Source of the DNA: an uncultured Pelagibacteraceae bacterium
GTDB taxonomy: Bacteria > Pseudomonadota > Alphaproteobacteria > Pelagibacterales > Pelagibacteraceae
NCBI GenBank assembly: GCA_902566945.1
Contig: CACFKZ010000005.1
Location: 1 to 64,000 of the forward strand
Direction of reading: 5' to 3'
DNA: 64,000 nucleotides
Part shown: positions 40,037-49,004 of the stretch, piece after piece
How positions within the stretch are numbered: the stretch's first letter is position 1
Layout: each line of letters opens with the position of its first letter
Translations under genes and position numbers: made by a program
The notes under the pieces: generated by a model
Databases searched by the model: none
What the model was told of the DNA's origin: nothing
The model's input: only the letters and a program-made list of their open reading frames with translations

Positions 40037-40653
40037 AAATAATATCCGTCTTTATCATTTAAAATAAAATTCTCATCTAAAAAGTTATCTTTAATTTTCT
40101 TTCTAAGTCTATAAATATGCGTCTCCACTGTATGGGTATCAGCATCTGATGAGTAATTCCAAACAGATGATAGTATATTTTTTTTTGAAATAGGTTTTTC
40201 TGAATTTAAAAAGAGTTCAATAAGTTGTATTTCTTTTTCTGTCAAAATTGCAAAATTATCTTTTTTTACAAGTTTTTTTTCATTTTTGTCCAGGATATAA
40301 GATTTTACTTCAATTGAGGAATTTTTATTAAACCTTTTTTTTGCAAAACTGTCCTCAATAATTCTATTTATCTCCTTGATTGAGGTAGGAAGGTAAATTA
40401 TATGATCGAAATTTTCATTAGTTTTACTTTTATTAGAACAAGCAAGTACTTTTAAGCAATCCTTTATGTTAATTATTTTTTTTTTAAATTTGCTAAGTTC
40501 ATGTTCATAACAGATCAATCCTTGGAATTTTTTTTCCTCAAAAACATTAATATTTTTAAAGTTAATTAAGTTAAACTTTAAAAATGGCTTAAGTTCATTT
40601 AATGTGGAAATAAAACTGTCAGGCCCAAGAATTAAAATATTTATTTTATGCAT
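40033..40653 (-). CDS. OmpR-type DNA-binding regulator with degenerate receiver domain
   Basis: The 206-residue protein has a C-terminal winged helix (LTEKEIQLIELFLN ... VWNYSSDADTHTVETHIYRLRKKI, then GYYL) like OmpR/PhoB regulators. The N-terminal receiver-like part (ILILGPDSFISTLNELK) lacks the acidic pair, the phospho-acceptor Asp (GLICYEHE instead) and the conserved Lys, so it is probably not phosphorylated. The start at 40653 was chosen because the receiver fold begins there. That start codon overlaps the L,D-transpeptidase start in ATGCAT. No histidine kinase is nearby. Confidence 0.8.
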   Translation of the reverse strand: MHKINILILGPDSFISTLNELKPFLKFNLINFKNINVFEEKKFQGLICYEHELSKFKKKIINIKDCLKVLACSNKSKTNENFDHIIYLPTSIKEINRIIEDSFAKKRFNKNSSIEVKSYILDKNEKKLVKKDNFAILTEKEIQLIELFLNSEKPISKKNILSSVWNYSSDADTHTVETHIYRLRKKIKDNFLDENFILNDKDGYYL

Positions 40654-41139
40654 ATATACGTAAATAAAAAATACCTTACTTATCAGAATAATAAAGTAAA
40701 ATGTGCGATAGGTAAAAGAGGAATTGGCAGAAAACAAAAAGAAGGTGATCAAATAACACCTCGAGGCACATTTAGAGTTAGGAATATTTTATACAGAAAA
40801 GATAAAATAAATTATCTTAAATCTTTAATAAAAAAAACTACAATAAAAAGGAATATGGGATGGTGTGATGATCCTAAATCAAAAGATTACAACAAGCTTA
40901 TTAAATTTCCTTTTAATTATAAATCAGAAAAACTTTATAGATCTAACAATATTTACGACATTATATTAGTATTAAACTTTAATATGCAACCTATTAAAAA
41001 AAATAAAGGAAGTGCTATTTTTATTCATGTATCTAATAATAAATATAGTCCTACACAGGGATGCATTGCTTTAAAAAAAAAGGATTTGATAAAATTAGTT
41101 AAATTTATAAATAAAAAGACAAAAATTATTATAAGTTAA
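40648..41139 (+). CDS. L,D-transpeptidase catalytic domain protein (YkuD/COG3786 type)
   Basis: L,D-transpeptidases cross-link peptidoglycan stems or attach proteins to them through a catalytic cysteine. The 163-residue protein shows GRKQKEGDQITPRGTF and the active site GSAIFIHV followed by SPTQGCIAL, with Cys at about residue 139. There is no signal peptide, a trait I associate with the COG3786 group. It is divergent from the pseudo-receiver regulator with a 6-base overlap of starts, and its stop overlaps the yggS stop in TTAA at 41136-41139. Confidence 0.86.
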   Translation: MHIYVNKKYLTYQNNKVKCAIGKRGIGRKQKEGDQITPRGTFRVRNILYRKDKINYLKSLIKKTTIKRNMGWCDDPKSKDYNKLIKFPFNYKSEKLYRSNNIYDIILVLNFNMQPIKKNKGSAIFIHVSNNKYSPTQGCIALKKKDLIKLVKFINKKTKIIIS

Positions 41140-41786
41140 GATCTTTCACCAAAAATAGAGCTTCCAAGCCTGATATAGGTTGAGTTGTGTCTGATCGCAT
41201 CTTCATAATCTGATGACATTCCCATGCTCAATTCATTTAAGCCTAAGGATTTATTTAAAAAATTTAAATGTTCAAAATATTTGTTATGATTGTTATCATT
41301 TGGTGGGATAATCATTAAGCCTAAGATAGATAATTTTTTTTCTTTTGAACAATAATTAAAAAAGTCTTCAAGGTCACTTATCGGTATTCCTGTTTTTTGA
41401 GTTTCATTACCAATATTAACTTGTATAAAATATTTTAATTTTTTTTCATTATTGTTTTCAAAATTAGAGAAAATATCTGCAAGCTTTTGATTATCTAATG
41501 AATGTATATAATCAAATAATTGTGCTGCGCTTTTAGCTTTATTGCTCTGAAGCTTGCCAATCATATGGAGTTTTAAATTCTTTCTTTTAAGTTTTATTTC
41601 ATTCCATTTAGCTTGTGCCTCTTGAACTTTATTTTCACCAAAATGAATATGACCGTATTCAATTAAAGGCATTATTTTTTCTAATGTAAAAGTTTTACTA
41701 ACTGCTACAATATTTACAACTTTATTAGGGTTTAAGTTATTAATATTGGAATTTATTTTATTGAATCTATCTATTATTGTGTCCAT
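41136..41786 (-). CDS. yggS: YggS family pyridoxal phosphate homeostasis protein
   Basis: YggS/PLPBP binds PLP and controls its distribution; it has an alanine racemase-like barrel but no known enzyme activity. The 216-residue protein has IVAVSKTF (PLP Lys), FGENKVQEAQAKW, HMIGKLQSNKAK, LMIIPPND and LSMGMSSDYEDAI near the C-terminus. Its start codon abuts the ThiE-like start in CATATG at 41784-41789. Confidence 0.94.
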   Translation of the reverse strand: MDTIIDRFNKINSNINNLNPNKVVNIVAVSKTFTLEKIMPLIEYGHIHFGENKVQEAQAKWNEIKLKRKNLKLHMIGKLQSNKAKSAAQLFDYIHSLDNQKLADIFSNFENNNEKKLKYFIQVNIGNETQKTGIPISDLEDFFNYCSKEKKLSILGLMIIPPNDNNHNKYFEHLNFLNKSLGLNELSMGMSSDYEDAIRHNSTYIRLGSSIFGERS

Positions 41787-42362
41787 ATGTTTATTTTTAA
41801 AAAAAAATATTTTTTAATTATCGAAAATATAAGTGATATTAATTTATCAGATATAAAAAGATATAATAAATTTTTAATAATTTATAGAAATAACAAAAAC
41901 ATTGTAAATACCGAAGATTTATTTAATTTTAGAAAGAAATGTCGATTAAGGCGTATAAGATTTTTCGTCGCAAATAATCTAAAATTGGCTATCAAACTAA
42001 AAGCTGACGGTGTTTATTTATCATCAAAAAACAATGATTTTAAGGCCCTTAACGTAAGAAAAGATAATTTTAGTATCATGGGTTCAGCTCATAATTTGAA
42101 AGAGATTAATTTAAAGGAAAAACAAAATTGTAAATATATCCTTCTTTCTAAGTTATTCACTGTAAATTACGATAAAAAATCGCCTACTCTAGGTCTAATA
42201 AAATTCAATAAATATGCTCAGTATCGTAAAAACAAGCTTATTCCATTAGGTGGAATTAAGTTATCAAATTTAAATAGCCTTAGGTTTGTAATTTCTGAAG
42301 GTTTTGCAGTTTTATCAGAGTTAAAAAAAAAGCCGGTTAAAATAATTAACCGGCTTTTTTAA
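41787..42362 (+). CDS. ThiE/TenI-like thiamine phosphate synthase homologue, divergent
   Basis: The 191-residue protein follows the ThiE/TenI barrel pattern: KADGVYLSSKNNDF (in place of GADGVHLGQ), IMGSAHNLKEI, YILLSKLFTVNYDKKSP, and PLGGIKLSN. Several usual substrate residues are replaced, so catalytic activity is uncertain. It could join the two thiamine moieties, or act as a TenI-like or regulatory protein. Its last nine codons form the arm of an intrinsic terminator. The yggS-thiE-like pair beside leuS is known in Alphaproteobacteria. Confidence 0.72.
   Translation: MFIFKKKYFLIIENISDINLSDIKRYNKFLIIYRNNKNIVNTEDLFNFRKKCRLRRIRFFVANNLKLAIKLKADGVYLSSKNNDFKALNVRKDNFSIMGSAHNLKEINLKEKQNCKYILLSKLFTVNYDKKSPTLGLIKFNKYAQYRKNKLIPLGGIKLSNLNSLRFVISEGFAVLSELKKKPVKIINRLF
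42325..42360. terminator. Bidirectional intrinsic terminator between ThiE-like and porin genes
   Basis: GCCGGTTAA (42332-42340) and TTAACCGGC (42346-42354) form a perfect 9-bp stem with an AATAA loop, flanked by an A tract on the left and T6 on the right. It therefore works in both directions. It serves the porin on the minus strand and the ThiE-like gene on the plus strand, where it lies inside the last codons of the gene. Confidence 0.92.
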
Positions 42363-42379
42363 ATTAAGAATAAAAGTTA

Positions 42380-43408
42380 TTAAAACGATGTTTTAATACT
42401 TAAAGTTCTTGTGTCGTCATCAGTTCCAGCTGAGTAACCAGCGTTAGCTGTTTTTGCGTCTTGGAATCCAAGAGTTAAACCACCTACTGTGTAAGCTAAG
42501 TTTATAGCTTCAGATTCTTGCTCAGTGTTTGTACCATCGTTATTGTGTTGATGCGACTCGTACAAGTTGTAAGAAATTGCAAAGTCATCGTTTACAGCGT
42601 AAGCGATACCTATAACATCATCTTTGTAGAATGTTTTAGTTCCGTCAGCTGTTGCAACTGGTGCATAAGCTTTCTTTTGGTAACCAACTGAAAGAGGTCC
42701 TAATGGCATTACTACTGCCACAGTACCACCTTCTTTTGCTTGGTAAGTATCTGCCATTGCATCACTCTTCTCATAACCTAAAGTAATTTTAGCTCCACCT
42801 AGAGGCGAGTCACCAATTACTGGTAAGCCTGATAATGGGATACCAACGTTCATTGATTGTGCAGATTTCACACCAGCATTTTCATTTGCTGATGAACCTT
42901 TTTCATTGTTCGTTTTTCCGTCAAGCTTTGGATAGTAACTGTAAGATACAGAAATACCTGAACCTAATAAGTCACCGTTGCTGTATTTTAAGCTCATTGA
43001 TCCGTCCATACCTGAACCAAAGTCAGTTGAGTATGTTCCTGATCCTGAACCGTTAGCTTCTTCAAAAGCTGATGGTGTAATGTCATCCACTGCATTACCT
43101 GAGTCACCGGCATTACCAACTGTGATAGTACCAAAATCTGTAGCTAATGCGTATGTGTGGTCTGCGCCTGAGTCACCTAAGAAAGTTCCATCAGTTGCAA
43201 GAGACATTGTTACAGTACCGAAGTCTGTGTCTGTTGAACCACTTAAAGATATGTCTGTATTCATACCTAATGGGTTACCAGTAACATCATCAACTTCTGA
43301 CTGATATGTAGCTTGCATTGAACCAGATACTGTCAATTCACCTGCTTGCACAGATGTAAATGCAAATAAACCAGCAATTAAAGCTACGATTGTTTTTAGT
43401 TGTTTCAT
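42380..43408 (-). CDS. Outer-membrane porin
   Basis: The 342-residue protein has a clear signal peptide (cleavage after SVQA, residue 22), then alternating polar/apolar beta-strand sequence rich in Gly, Ser, Thr and Asp, and a C-terminal Phe (LSIKTSF) as expected of a porin barrel. The base composition is less AT-rich and codons look optimised (many GGT, GCT, ACT), in line with very high expression. It has a GGAG ribosome-binding site, its own 5' leader of up to about 220 bases, and a strong terminator 3'. Confidence 0.88.
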   Translation of the reverse strand: MKQLKTIVALIAGLFAFTSVQAGELTVSGSMQATYQSEVDDVTGNPLGMNTDISLSGSTDTDFGTVTMSLATDGTFLGDSGADHTYALATDFGTITVGNAGDSGNAVDDITPSAFEEANGSGSGTYSTDFGSGMDGSMSLKYSNGDLLGSGISVSYSYYPKLDGKTNNEKGSSANENAGVKSAQSMNVGIPLSGLPVIGDSPLGGAKITLGYEKSDAMADTYQAKEGGTVAVVMPLGPLSVGYQKKAYAPVATADGTKTFYKDDVIGIAYAVNDDFAISYNLYESHQHNNDGTNTEQESEAINLAYTVGGLTLGFQDAKTANAGYSAGTDDDTRTLSIKTSF

Positions 43409-43633
43409 ATTTACTCCTTATTTAATAATTAAATATAAAGTTTTATATTTAGATCGCTTTTTTAGCTTTTTTTACCTAGAAATTGTTAAATAATGAGCTA
43501 AATATCTAGTTTTTTTATTAATTGTGTTATTTTTGCAACAGTTAAAAAGACCACAAAATTTGCGACTTTTAGCGTATTTAAATGATTATTTATATTATAT
43601 TTTTTAATACAACCATATTAAGATACTTAATTG
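43409..43633. other. 225-bp intergenic region between porin and DUF3576 genes
   Basis: This is the longest non-coding stretch in the window. It must hold divergent promoters for the porin and for DUF3576-leuS. A GGAG lies just before the porin start. The region is very AT-rich and I cannot place -35/-10 elements with confidence. No strong hairpin or RNA gene was recognised. Confidence 0.5.
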
Positions 43634-44188
43634 ATGAAAAAATACTTTAATTTCTTAATTGCAATTGTTCTCACTAGTCTGCTTAGTTTATCGTTAAATG
43701 GATGCCAAAAATTAAAAGATTTTCATAAACCAGTTGATCTAAGCAAATCTCCTTTGGATCCCGATGAAAGAGCAAGAAGAAACATCGAAGAAGGTAGAGG
43801 AATTTCACTGAAAGGACTTGGGAATAAAAAAACGACTTATGAATTCAGCACCTCAAATCCTATGTGGAGAGCGTCTTTAGAAACTTTAGACTTTATTCCT
43901 TTAACAACTGTAGATTATTCTGGAGGGATGATTATAACTGATTGGTACTCGGAAGGAAGCGGTAATCAAAATCAATCATTAAAGATTACTGTAAGATTTT
44001 TATCTAACGAAGTAAGATCAGAAAGCCTAAAGGTAATAATCCATAAAAAAAATTGTAGCACATCCAATAATTGCTCTACTTCATTATTACCTGAAAACTC
44101 AAAAATTAAGATTGAACTACTTTCTGCTATTTTAAAAAAAGCTGCACTTTTAGAGGTTGAAGACAAATCCAAAAAAAAGAAACAGTAA
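43634..44188 (+). CDS. DUF3576 family lipoprotein
   Basis: The 184-residue protein has a lipoprotein signal with lipobox LNGC. The mature part contains NPMWRASLETLDFIPLTTVDYSGGMIITDWYSE-type sequence, which I recognise as the DUF3576 family found next to leuS in Alphaproteobacteria. The function is unknown; outer-membrane localisation is inferred. The start is ATG 43634, one codon after an in-frame TTG. leuS follows after 11 bases. Confidence 0.82.
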   Translation: MKKYFNFLIAIVLTSLLSLSLNGCQKLKDFHKPVDLSKSPLDPDERARRNIEEGRGISLKGLGNKKTTYEFSTSNPMWRASLETLDFIPLTTVDYSGGMIITDWYSEGSGNQNQSLKITVRFLSNEVRSESLKVIIHKKNCSTSNNCSTSLLPENSKIKIELLSAILKKAALLEVEDKSKKKKQ

Positions 44189-44199
44189 ATTAATTTTGT

Positions 44200-46725
44200 A
44201 TGGAACGTTACAATTTTTCGAAAGTTGAAAAAAAATGGCAAGCAATAGACTCTGCTACTTCTGTTATAAATAATAAGTCTAAAAAAAAATATTATTGCTT
44301 AGAAATGTTTCCTTATCCGTCTGGCAAAATTCATATGGGGCACGTTAGAAACTATACTATTGGAGACGTTATAGCTCGGTACAAATTTATGAATGATTTT
44401 AACGTTCTTCACCCAATGGGTTGGGATGCTTTTGGCTTACCAGCTGAAAACGCTTCGAAACTTAATAATCTTCATCCTAGAAAATGGACAAATAAAAATA
44501 TCGCCACAATGAAAAGACAATTAAAAATGCTTGGTCTTTCGATAAATTGGAATTTGGAAATATCAACTTGCGATAAAGAGTATTACAAGCACCAACAAGA
44601 ATTATTTATTGATTTCTACAATAAAGGTTTAATTTCCAGAAAAGAAACATATGTCAATTGGGATCCTGTAGAAAAAACTGTTTTAGCTAACGAACAAGTA
44701 ATTAACGGAAGAGGATGGCGATCAAATTCTCTGGTTGAAAGGAAAAAACTATCTCAGTGGTTTTTTAATATTACTAATTTTTCAGATGATCTACTTGATG
44801 ACTTGGAGTCACTGCAAGGATGGCCAGAAAAAGTAAAATTAATGCAAAAAAATTGGATTGGAAAATCTTTTGGTTGTGAAATTAATTTTGAGATTAAAAA
44901 TAGTGAGGATAAAATCAAGGTATTCACAACAAGACCTGACACTATTTTCGGAGCTAGCTTTATTGCTCTTTCTGCAGATCATATAATTAGTAAAAAATTT
45001 ATTAACTCAAAAGAATTTGTACAATTTAAAAAAGAATGTAATAAAACTGGTACAACTGAAGAAGCATTAGCTAATGCAGAAAAAATTGGTTTTAACTCTG
45101 GATTATCTGTAATTCATCCATTTATTAAAGATAAATTATTACCGATTTATTTTGCAAATTTTGTACTGATGGACTATGGTTCTGGAGCAATATTTGGCTG
45201 CCCAGCTCATGACCAAAGAGACTTTGAATTTGCTAAAAAATACGATTTAAAAATTTTAAAAGTTGTTTCAGACAAATCAAAAGATGATAAGGAAATTTTA
45301 AAAGAAGCATATACTGGGGACGGTAAAATTATTAACTCTGATTTTTTAAATGGGTTAGATGTTCGAAGTGCAAAAGAAAAAATTATAGGAGTGATTGAAG
45401 AAAAATCGCTTGGTAAGAAAAAAACTTTATTTAGGTTAAAAGACTGGGGTGTTTCAAGACAAAGATACTGGGGATGCCCAATTCCAATGATTTACCTAGA
45501 GGATGGTAGTGTAGCACCCGTTGATAAAAGTGAGTTACCAATTGAATTGCCGGAAGATATTAATCTAAATTCAAATGGAAATCCCTTAGATAATCATCCA
45601 ACCTGGAAGATAACAACTCAAAAGTCTACAGGAAAAAAAGCAATTCGAGAAACGGATACTTTAGATACTTTTGTTGACTCTTCTTGGTATTTTTTAAGAT
45701 TTTGCTCACCAAGACACAAAGTTTCTCCGTTTGACGAAAAAAAAATAAACTATTGGATGCCAGTTGATCAATACATTGGTGGAATAGAACATGCCATTCT
45801 TCACTTGCTTTATTCTCGTTTTTTTACAAAAGCCATTAAAAAATCTAATAAAGATTTTAAAATAAATGAACCATTTAAAAATTTATTTACACAGGGAATG
45901 GTTTGTCATGAGTCTTATAAAGATGCAAATGGTAATTGGTTGTATCCAGATGAAATAGAAAAAATTGACTCAAAAACTGTAATAAAAAAGAGTGATAAAT
46001 CAAAAGTTACTGTGGGTGCCCCTGAGTCCATGTCTAAATCAAAAAAAAATACTGTTGATCCAGAAACTATGATCGAGCAATTTGGAGCTGACTCCGTTAG
46101 ATGGTTTATTTTATCTGATAGTCCTCCAGAAAAGGATATACAATGGTCAGATAATGGGGTCGTTTCTGCAAATAAATTTTTGCAAAAAATCTGGAATATC
46201 TGTTTTCTAATTTCTAATCGAAAAGAAACACAAGTTGATAAAGATTTAGAAAATAGATTTAATGCTAAGATAAATAATTATGTTTATAAAATCGATAGAT
46301 CTATAGAAACTTTTAGATTTAATGTTTGTGTCGCTCAAATCTATGAGATTTACAATTATTTTAGAGATCACCTTGACAACGATATTAGAAATAAAACTTT
46401 AAGTGATAACTTAATTAAAATTTTAAAACTTATGATACCTTTTGTACCTCATTTAGCTTATGAATGTTTGGATTTATTAAAATGCAGCGACAAAAATAAA
46501 TGGCCTAACATTAGTGGTGAAGATGAGTTGGAAGAGATAAAAATGGCAGTTCAAGTTAATGGTAAAACCAGAGATATTATTAATATAAAAAGAGATTTAA
46601 TGGAAAAAGATGTTAATAATTTTATAATTAAAAACTCTAAAGCCAAAAAATATTTAGACGGGAAAAAAACAATGAAAATAATTTTTGTGAAAAATAAAAT
46701 AATTAATTACATAATTTCAAATTAA
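44200..46725 (+). CDS. leuS: Leucyl-tRNA synthetase
   Basis: LeuS charges tRNA-Leu. The 841-residue protein has the HIGH-type motif in [17 protein letters not shown], the editing domain ([37 protein letters not shown]), [14 protein letters not shown], and the KMSKS-type [14 protein letters not shown]. The C-terminal tRNA-binding part is present. Its stop overlaps the lptE start by one base. Confidence 0.97.
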   Translation: MERYNFSKVEKKWQAIDSATSVINNKSKKKYYCLEMFPYPSGKIHMGHVRNYTIGDVIARYKFMNDFNVLHPMGWDAFGLPAENASKLNNLHPRKWTNKNIATMKRQLKMLGLSINWNLEISTCDKEYYKHQQELFIDFYNKGLISRKETYVNWDPVEKTVLANEQVINGRGWRSNSLVERKKLSQWFFNITNFSDDLLDDLESLQGWPEKVKLMQKNWIGKSFGCEINFEIKNSEDKIKVFTTRPDTIFGASFIALSADHIISKKFINSKEFVQFKKECNKTGTTEEALANAEKIGFNSGLSVIHPFIKDKLLPIYFANFVLMDYGSGAIFGCPAHDQRDFEFAKKYDLKILKVVSDKSKDDKEILKEAYTGDGKIINSDFLNGLDVRSAKEKIIGVIEEKSLGKKKTLFRLKDWGVSRQRYWGCPIPMIYLEDGSVAPVDKSELPIELPEDINLNSNGNPLDNHPTWKITTQKSTGKKAIRETDTLDTFVDSSWYFLRFCSPRHKVSPFDEKKINYWMPVDQYIGGIEHAILHLLYSRFFTKAIKKSNKDFKINEPFKNLFTQGMVCHESYKDANGNWLYPDEIEKIDSKTVIKKSDKSKVTVGAPESMSKSKKNTVDPETMIEQFGADSVRWFILSDSPPEKDIQWSDNGVVSANKFLQKIWNICFLISNRKETQVDKDLENRFNAKINNYVYKIDRSIETFRFNVCVAQIYEIYNYFRDHLDNDIRNKTLSDNLIKILKLMIPFVPHLAYECLDLLKCSDKNKWPNISGEDELEEIKMAVQVNGKTRDIINIKRDLMEKDVNNFIIKNSKAKKYLDGKKTMKIIFVKNKIINYIISN

Positions 46726-47189
46726 TGAAACAACTAATTGCTATTTTATTGACTTTAGTTTTAACGAGCTGCGGATTTAAAGTTGTCCAAAAGTCAAGTT
46801 TTAACAACTTCAGCATTTCTGACATAATTACAGAGGGAGATAAAAGAATAAATTTTAGTTTAAAAAACAAATTGTCTTCACAGTCAACTGAAAGTGAAAA
46901 TAAATTAATACAAATCTCATTAAAAACTAACAAAGATAAACAAGTAAAAGAGAGAAATATAAAAAATGAGATCACAAAATACCAAATTAAAATAACAGTA
47001 AACGTCACTTGTACAGAAATTTCAAATGGTTCTGGATTTGAGTTTTCTAAGTCAAAATCAGGTGATTATACCGTTTCTAACCAATATTCTAAAACTTTGA
47101 GCAATGAAAAGAAATTAGTTGAACTATTAACTGATAATATAGCTGATCAAATTCTTAACGAGTTAAAAACTAAACTTAATGCTTTATAA
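46725..47189 (+). CDS. lptE: LPS-assembly lipoprotein LptE
   Basis: LptE plugs the LptD barrel and helps insert lipopolysaccharide into the outer leaflet. The 154-residue protein has a lipoprotein signal ending in the lipobox LTSC, followed by GFKVV as in the family. The rest is weakly conserved, so the name rests on length, lipobox, and the alphaproteobacterial leuS-lptE-holA order. It overlaps holA by 11 bases. Confidence 0.85.
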   Translation: MKQLIAILLTLVLTSCGFKVVQKSSFNNFSISDIITEGDKRINFSLKNKLSSQSTESENKLIQISLKTNKDKQVKERNIKNEITKYQIKITVNVTCTEISNGSGFEFSKSKSGDYTVSNQYSKTLSNEKKLVELLTDNIADQILNELKTKLNAL

Positions 47190-48165
47190 AAGTTATTTAA
47201 TTGAGCAAAATTTTAGCACTTTAAAAAGTAATATAACTCTTTTTTATGGTGAAAATTTGGGTTTGAAAAAGGAATTTAAAGATTTAATCAAATTAAATAA
47301 TAAAAATAAAGAAATAATCAAATTTATCCAAGATCAAATATTGAAAAATGAAAATATACTTTTTAACGAGATAAATAACGTATCATTATTTGAAAAAGAA
47401 AAAATAATACTTATCGATAATGTTGACGATAGAATTTTAGAAACACTGAAAGAAATAGAAGATAAATTAAATGATATTAAAATGTACATTTTTTCCGAAG
47501 TTTTAGAGAGGAAATCAAAAATAAGAAACTATTTTGAAAAATCAAAAAAATACGGAATAGTTCCCTGTTACCAAGATAACGAAATAGGATTAAAAAAAAT
47601 TATAAATTATAAACTTAAAGGATATGAAGGATTAACTCCTTACAATGTAAATTTAATATTCGATAATTGTGATTTTGATAGGTCAAAATTATTAAATGAG
47701 ATAGAAAAAATTAGAATTTTTTTTGATAAAAAAAAAATAGAAACTAATGATTTACAAATGCTACTTAACATTAAATCAAGTGATAATTTTGACTCTTTAA
47801 AAGACGAAGCCTTGGCTGGAAATAAAATAAAAACCAACAAATTATTAAGCCAAACAATAATAGAAACTGAAAAAGTTATGTATTATCTAAACTCTATCAA
47901 CCAAAGATTAGATAAGCTTATTGAAATTTATCAATCTAATGAAAAAAACCTCGTTGGAATAATTGATAATTTGAAACCACCAATATTCTGGAAAGACAAA
48001 CCTAAAATGATTGAGCAAGCGAAAAAATGGTCATTGGAAAAAACAAAAAAAATGAGAGAAAAGACTTATAATTTTGAAGTTTACATCAAGTCAAATTCGA
48101 CTGTTAATAAAAATCTTCTAGTTAAAAAACTAATTATAGATATTTGTGAATTAGCTAATGCTTAG
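47179..48165 (+). CDS. holA: DNA polymerase III delta subunit
   Basis: HolA opens the sliding clamp within the clamp loader. The 328-residue protein shows the divergent family pattern: FYGENLGLKKEFKDLI at the N-terminus, a central LYNVNLIFDNCDFDRSKLLNEIEKI-type region (here YNVNLIFDNCDFDR), and a helical C-terminus. Sequence identity is modest but the leuS-lptE-holA order supports it. It overlaps the convergent parB by 11 bases. Confidence 0.88.
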   Translation: MLYKSYLIEQNFSTLKSNITLFYGENLGLKKEFKDLIKLNNKNKEIIKFIQDQILKNENILFNEINNVSLFEKEKIILIDNVDDRILETLKEIEDKLNDIKMYIFSEVLERKSKIRNYFEKSKKYGIVPCYQDNEIGLKKIINYKLKGYEGLTPYNVNLIFDNCDFDRSKLLNEIEKIRIFFDKKKIETNDLQMLLNIKSSDNFDSLKDEALAGNKIKTNKLLSQTIIETEKVMYYLNSINQRLDKLIEIYQSNEKNLVGIIDNLKPPIFWKDKPKMIEQAKKWSLEKTKKMREKTYNFEVYIKSNSTVNKNLLVKKLIIDICELANA

Positions 48166-49000
48166 TCAATAAATCCGATATCAGCTCAAATTGATCTAGA
48201 TCTTTATATTCAATTGTAACTTTTCCAGAGTTATTCTTTTTGTTTAAAATATTCACTTTTAATCCTAGAGATCTTTGAATTTTCTCTTGTGCCTTAATAA
48301 TATTTGCATCTACAAATTTGTCTTTAGAGCTTCCCTTTTTATTTCTTACAAGGTATTCGACTTTTCTTGCACTGTAATTTTTTGTTACAATCTCTTCAGC
48401 TATACTTGAGGCGTTTGATATTCCAATTAATGGTCTAGCTTGACCAGATGTTAATGTACCTTCCTCTAGCATTGCTATTACGTCGCTTGGTAAAGTCAAA
48501 AGTCTTAAGGTATTGCTTACATGGCTTCTACTTTTGGACATTAACTTTGAAATACTTTCGTGATCGTACTTGAATTCTTCATTCAATCTTTTATAGCCCT
48601 TAGCTTCTTCAATCGGATTGAGGTCATCTCGTTGAATATTTTCTACAATAGCAACCTCCAAAGATTCTACGTCGCTTAAATCTAAAATGGTTACTGGAAT
48701 CTCATGTAAGCCAGCACGCTGCGCAGCTAACCATCTTCTTTCCCCAGCAACTATCTCATACTTTCCTGTTATTTTTTTGTTAGGTCTAACTGCTATTGGC
48801 TGAATAATACCATTTTTCCTAATAGAATTCGCTAATTCTTCCAATTTTTCCTCAATGAAATTTTGTCTTGGTTGATATGGATTTCTGCTCAAATCGCTTA
48901 TAGAGATCATGTTTGATTTACTAGTTTCCTTGAGCTTTTCTGAAGGCTTTTCATCTCCAAATAAAGCTGACAAACCTCGACCTAATCCTTTTTTTCTCAT
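48155..49000 (-). CDS. parB: Chromosome partitioning protein ParB
   Basis: ParB binds parS sites, spreads as a CTP-dependent clamp, and works with ParA to segregate the origin region. The 281-residue protein starts MRKKGLGRGLSALFGDE and has NPYQPRQNF, PIAVRPNKK, EIVAGERRWLAAQRAG (CTP-binding region), and a helix-turn-helix (ISKLMSKSRSHVSNTLRL). I start it at ATG 49000, 4 bases after the parA stop. Two parS sites lie about 1 kb upstream in rsmG. Confidence 0.96.
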   Translation of the reverse strand: MRKKGLGRGLSALFGDEKPSEKLKETSKSNMISISDLSRNPYQPRQNFIEEKLEELANSIRKNGIIQPIAVRPNKKITGKYEIVAGERRWLAAQRAGLHEIPVTILDLSDVESLEVAIVENIQRDDLNPIEEAKGYKRLNEEFKYDHESISKLMSKSRSHVSNTLRLLTLPSDVIAMLEEGTLTSGQARPLIGISNASSIAEEIVTKNYSARKVEYLVRNKKGSSKDKFVDANIIKAQEKIQRSLGLKVNILNKKNNSGKVTIEYKDLDQFELISDLLTKH

Positions 49001-49004
49001 AGAT

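Noticed and set aside
43440-43545. Inverted repeats in the porin leader (CTAGA/TCTAG and GCT-T5-AGC)
   Set aside because: The stems are 5 bp or shorter with long loops or all-A/T content; they are not distinguishable from chance in this composition.
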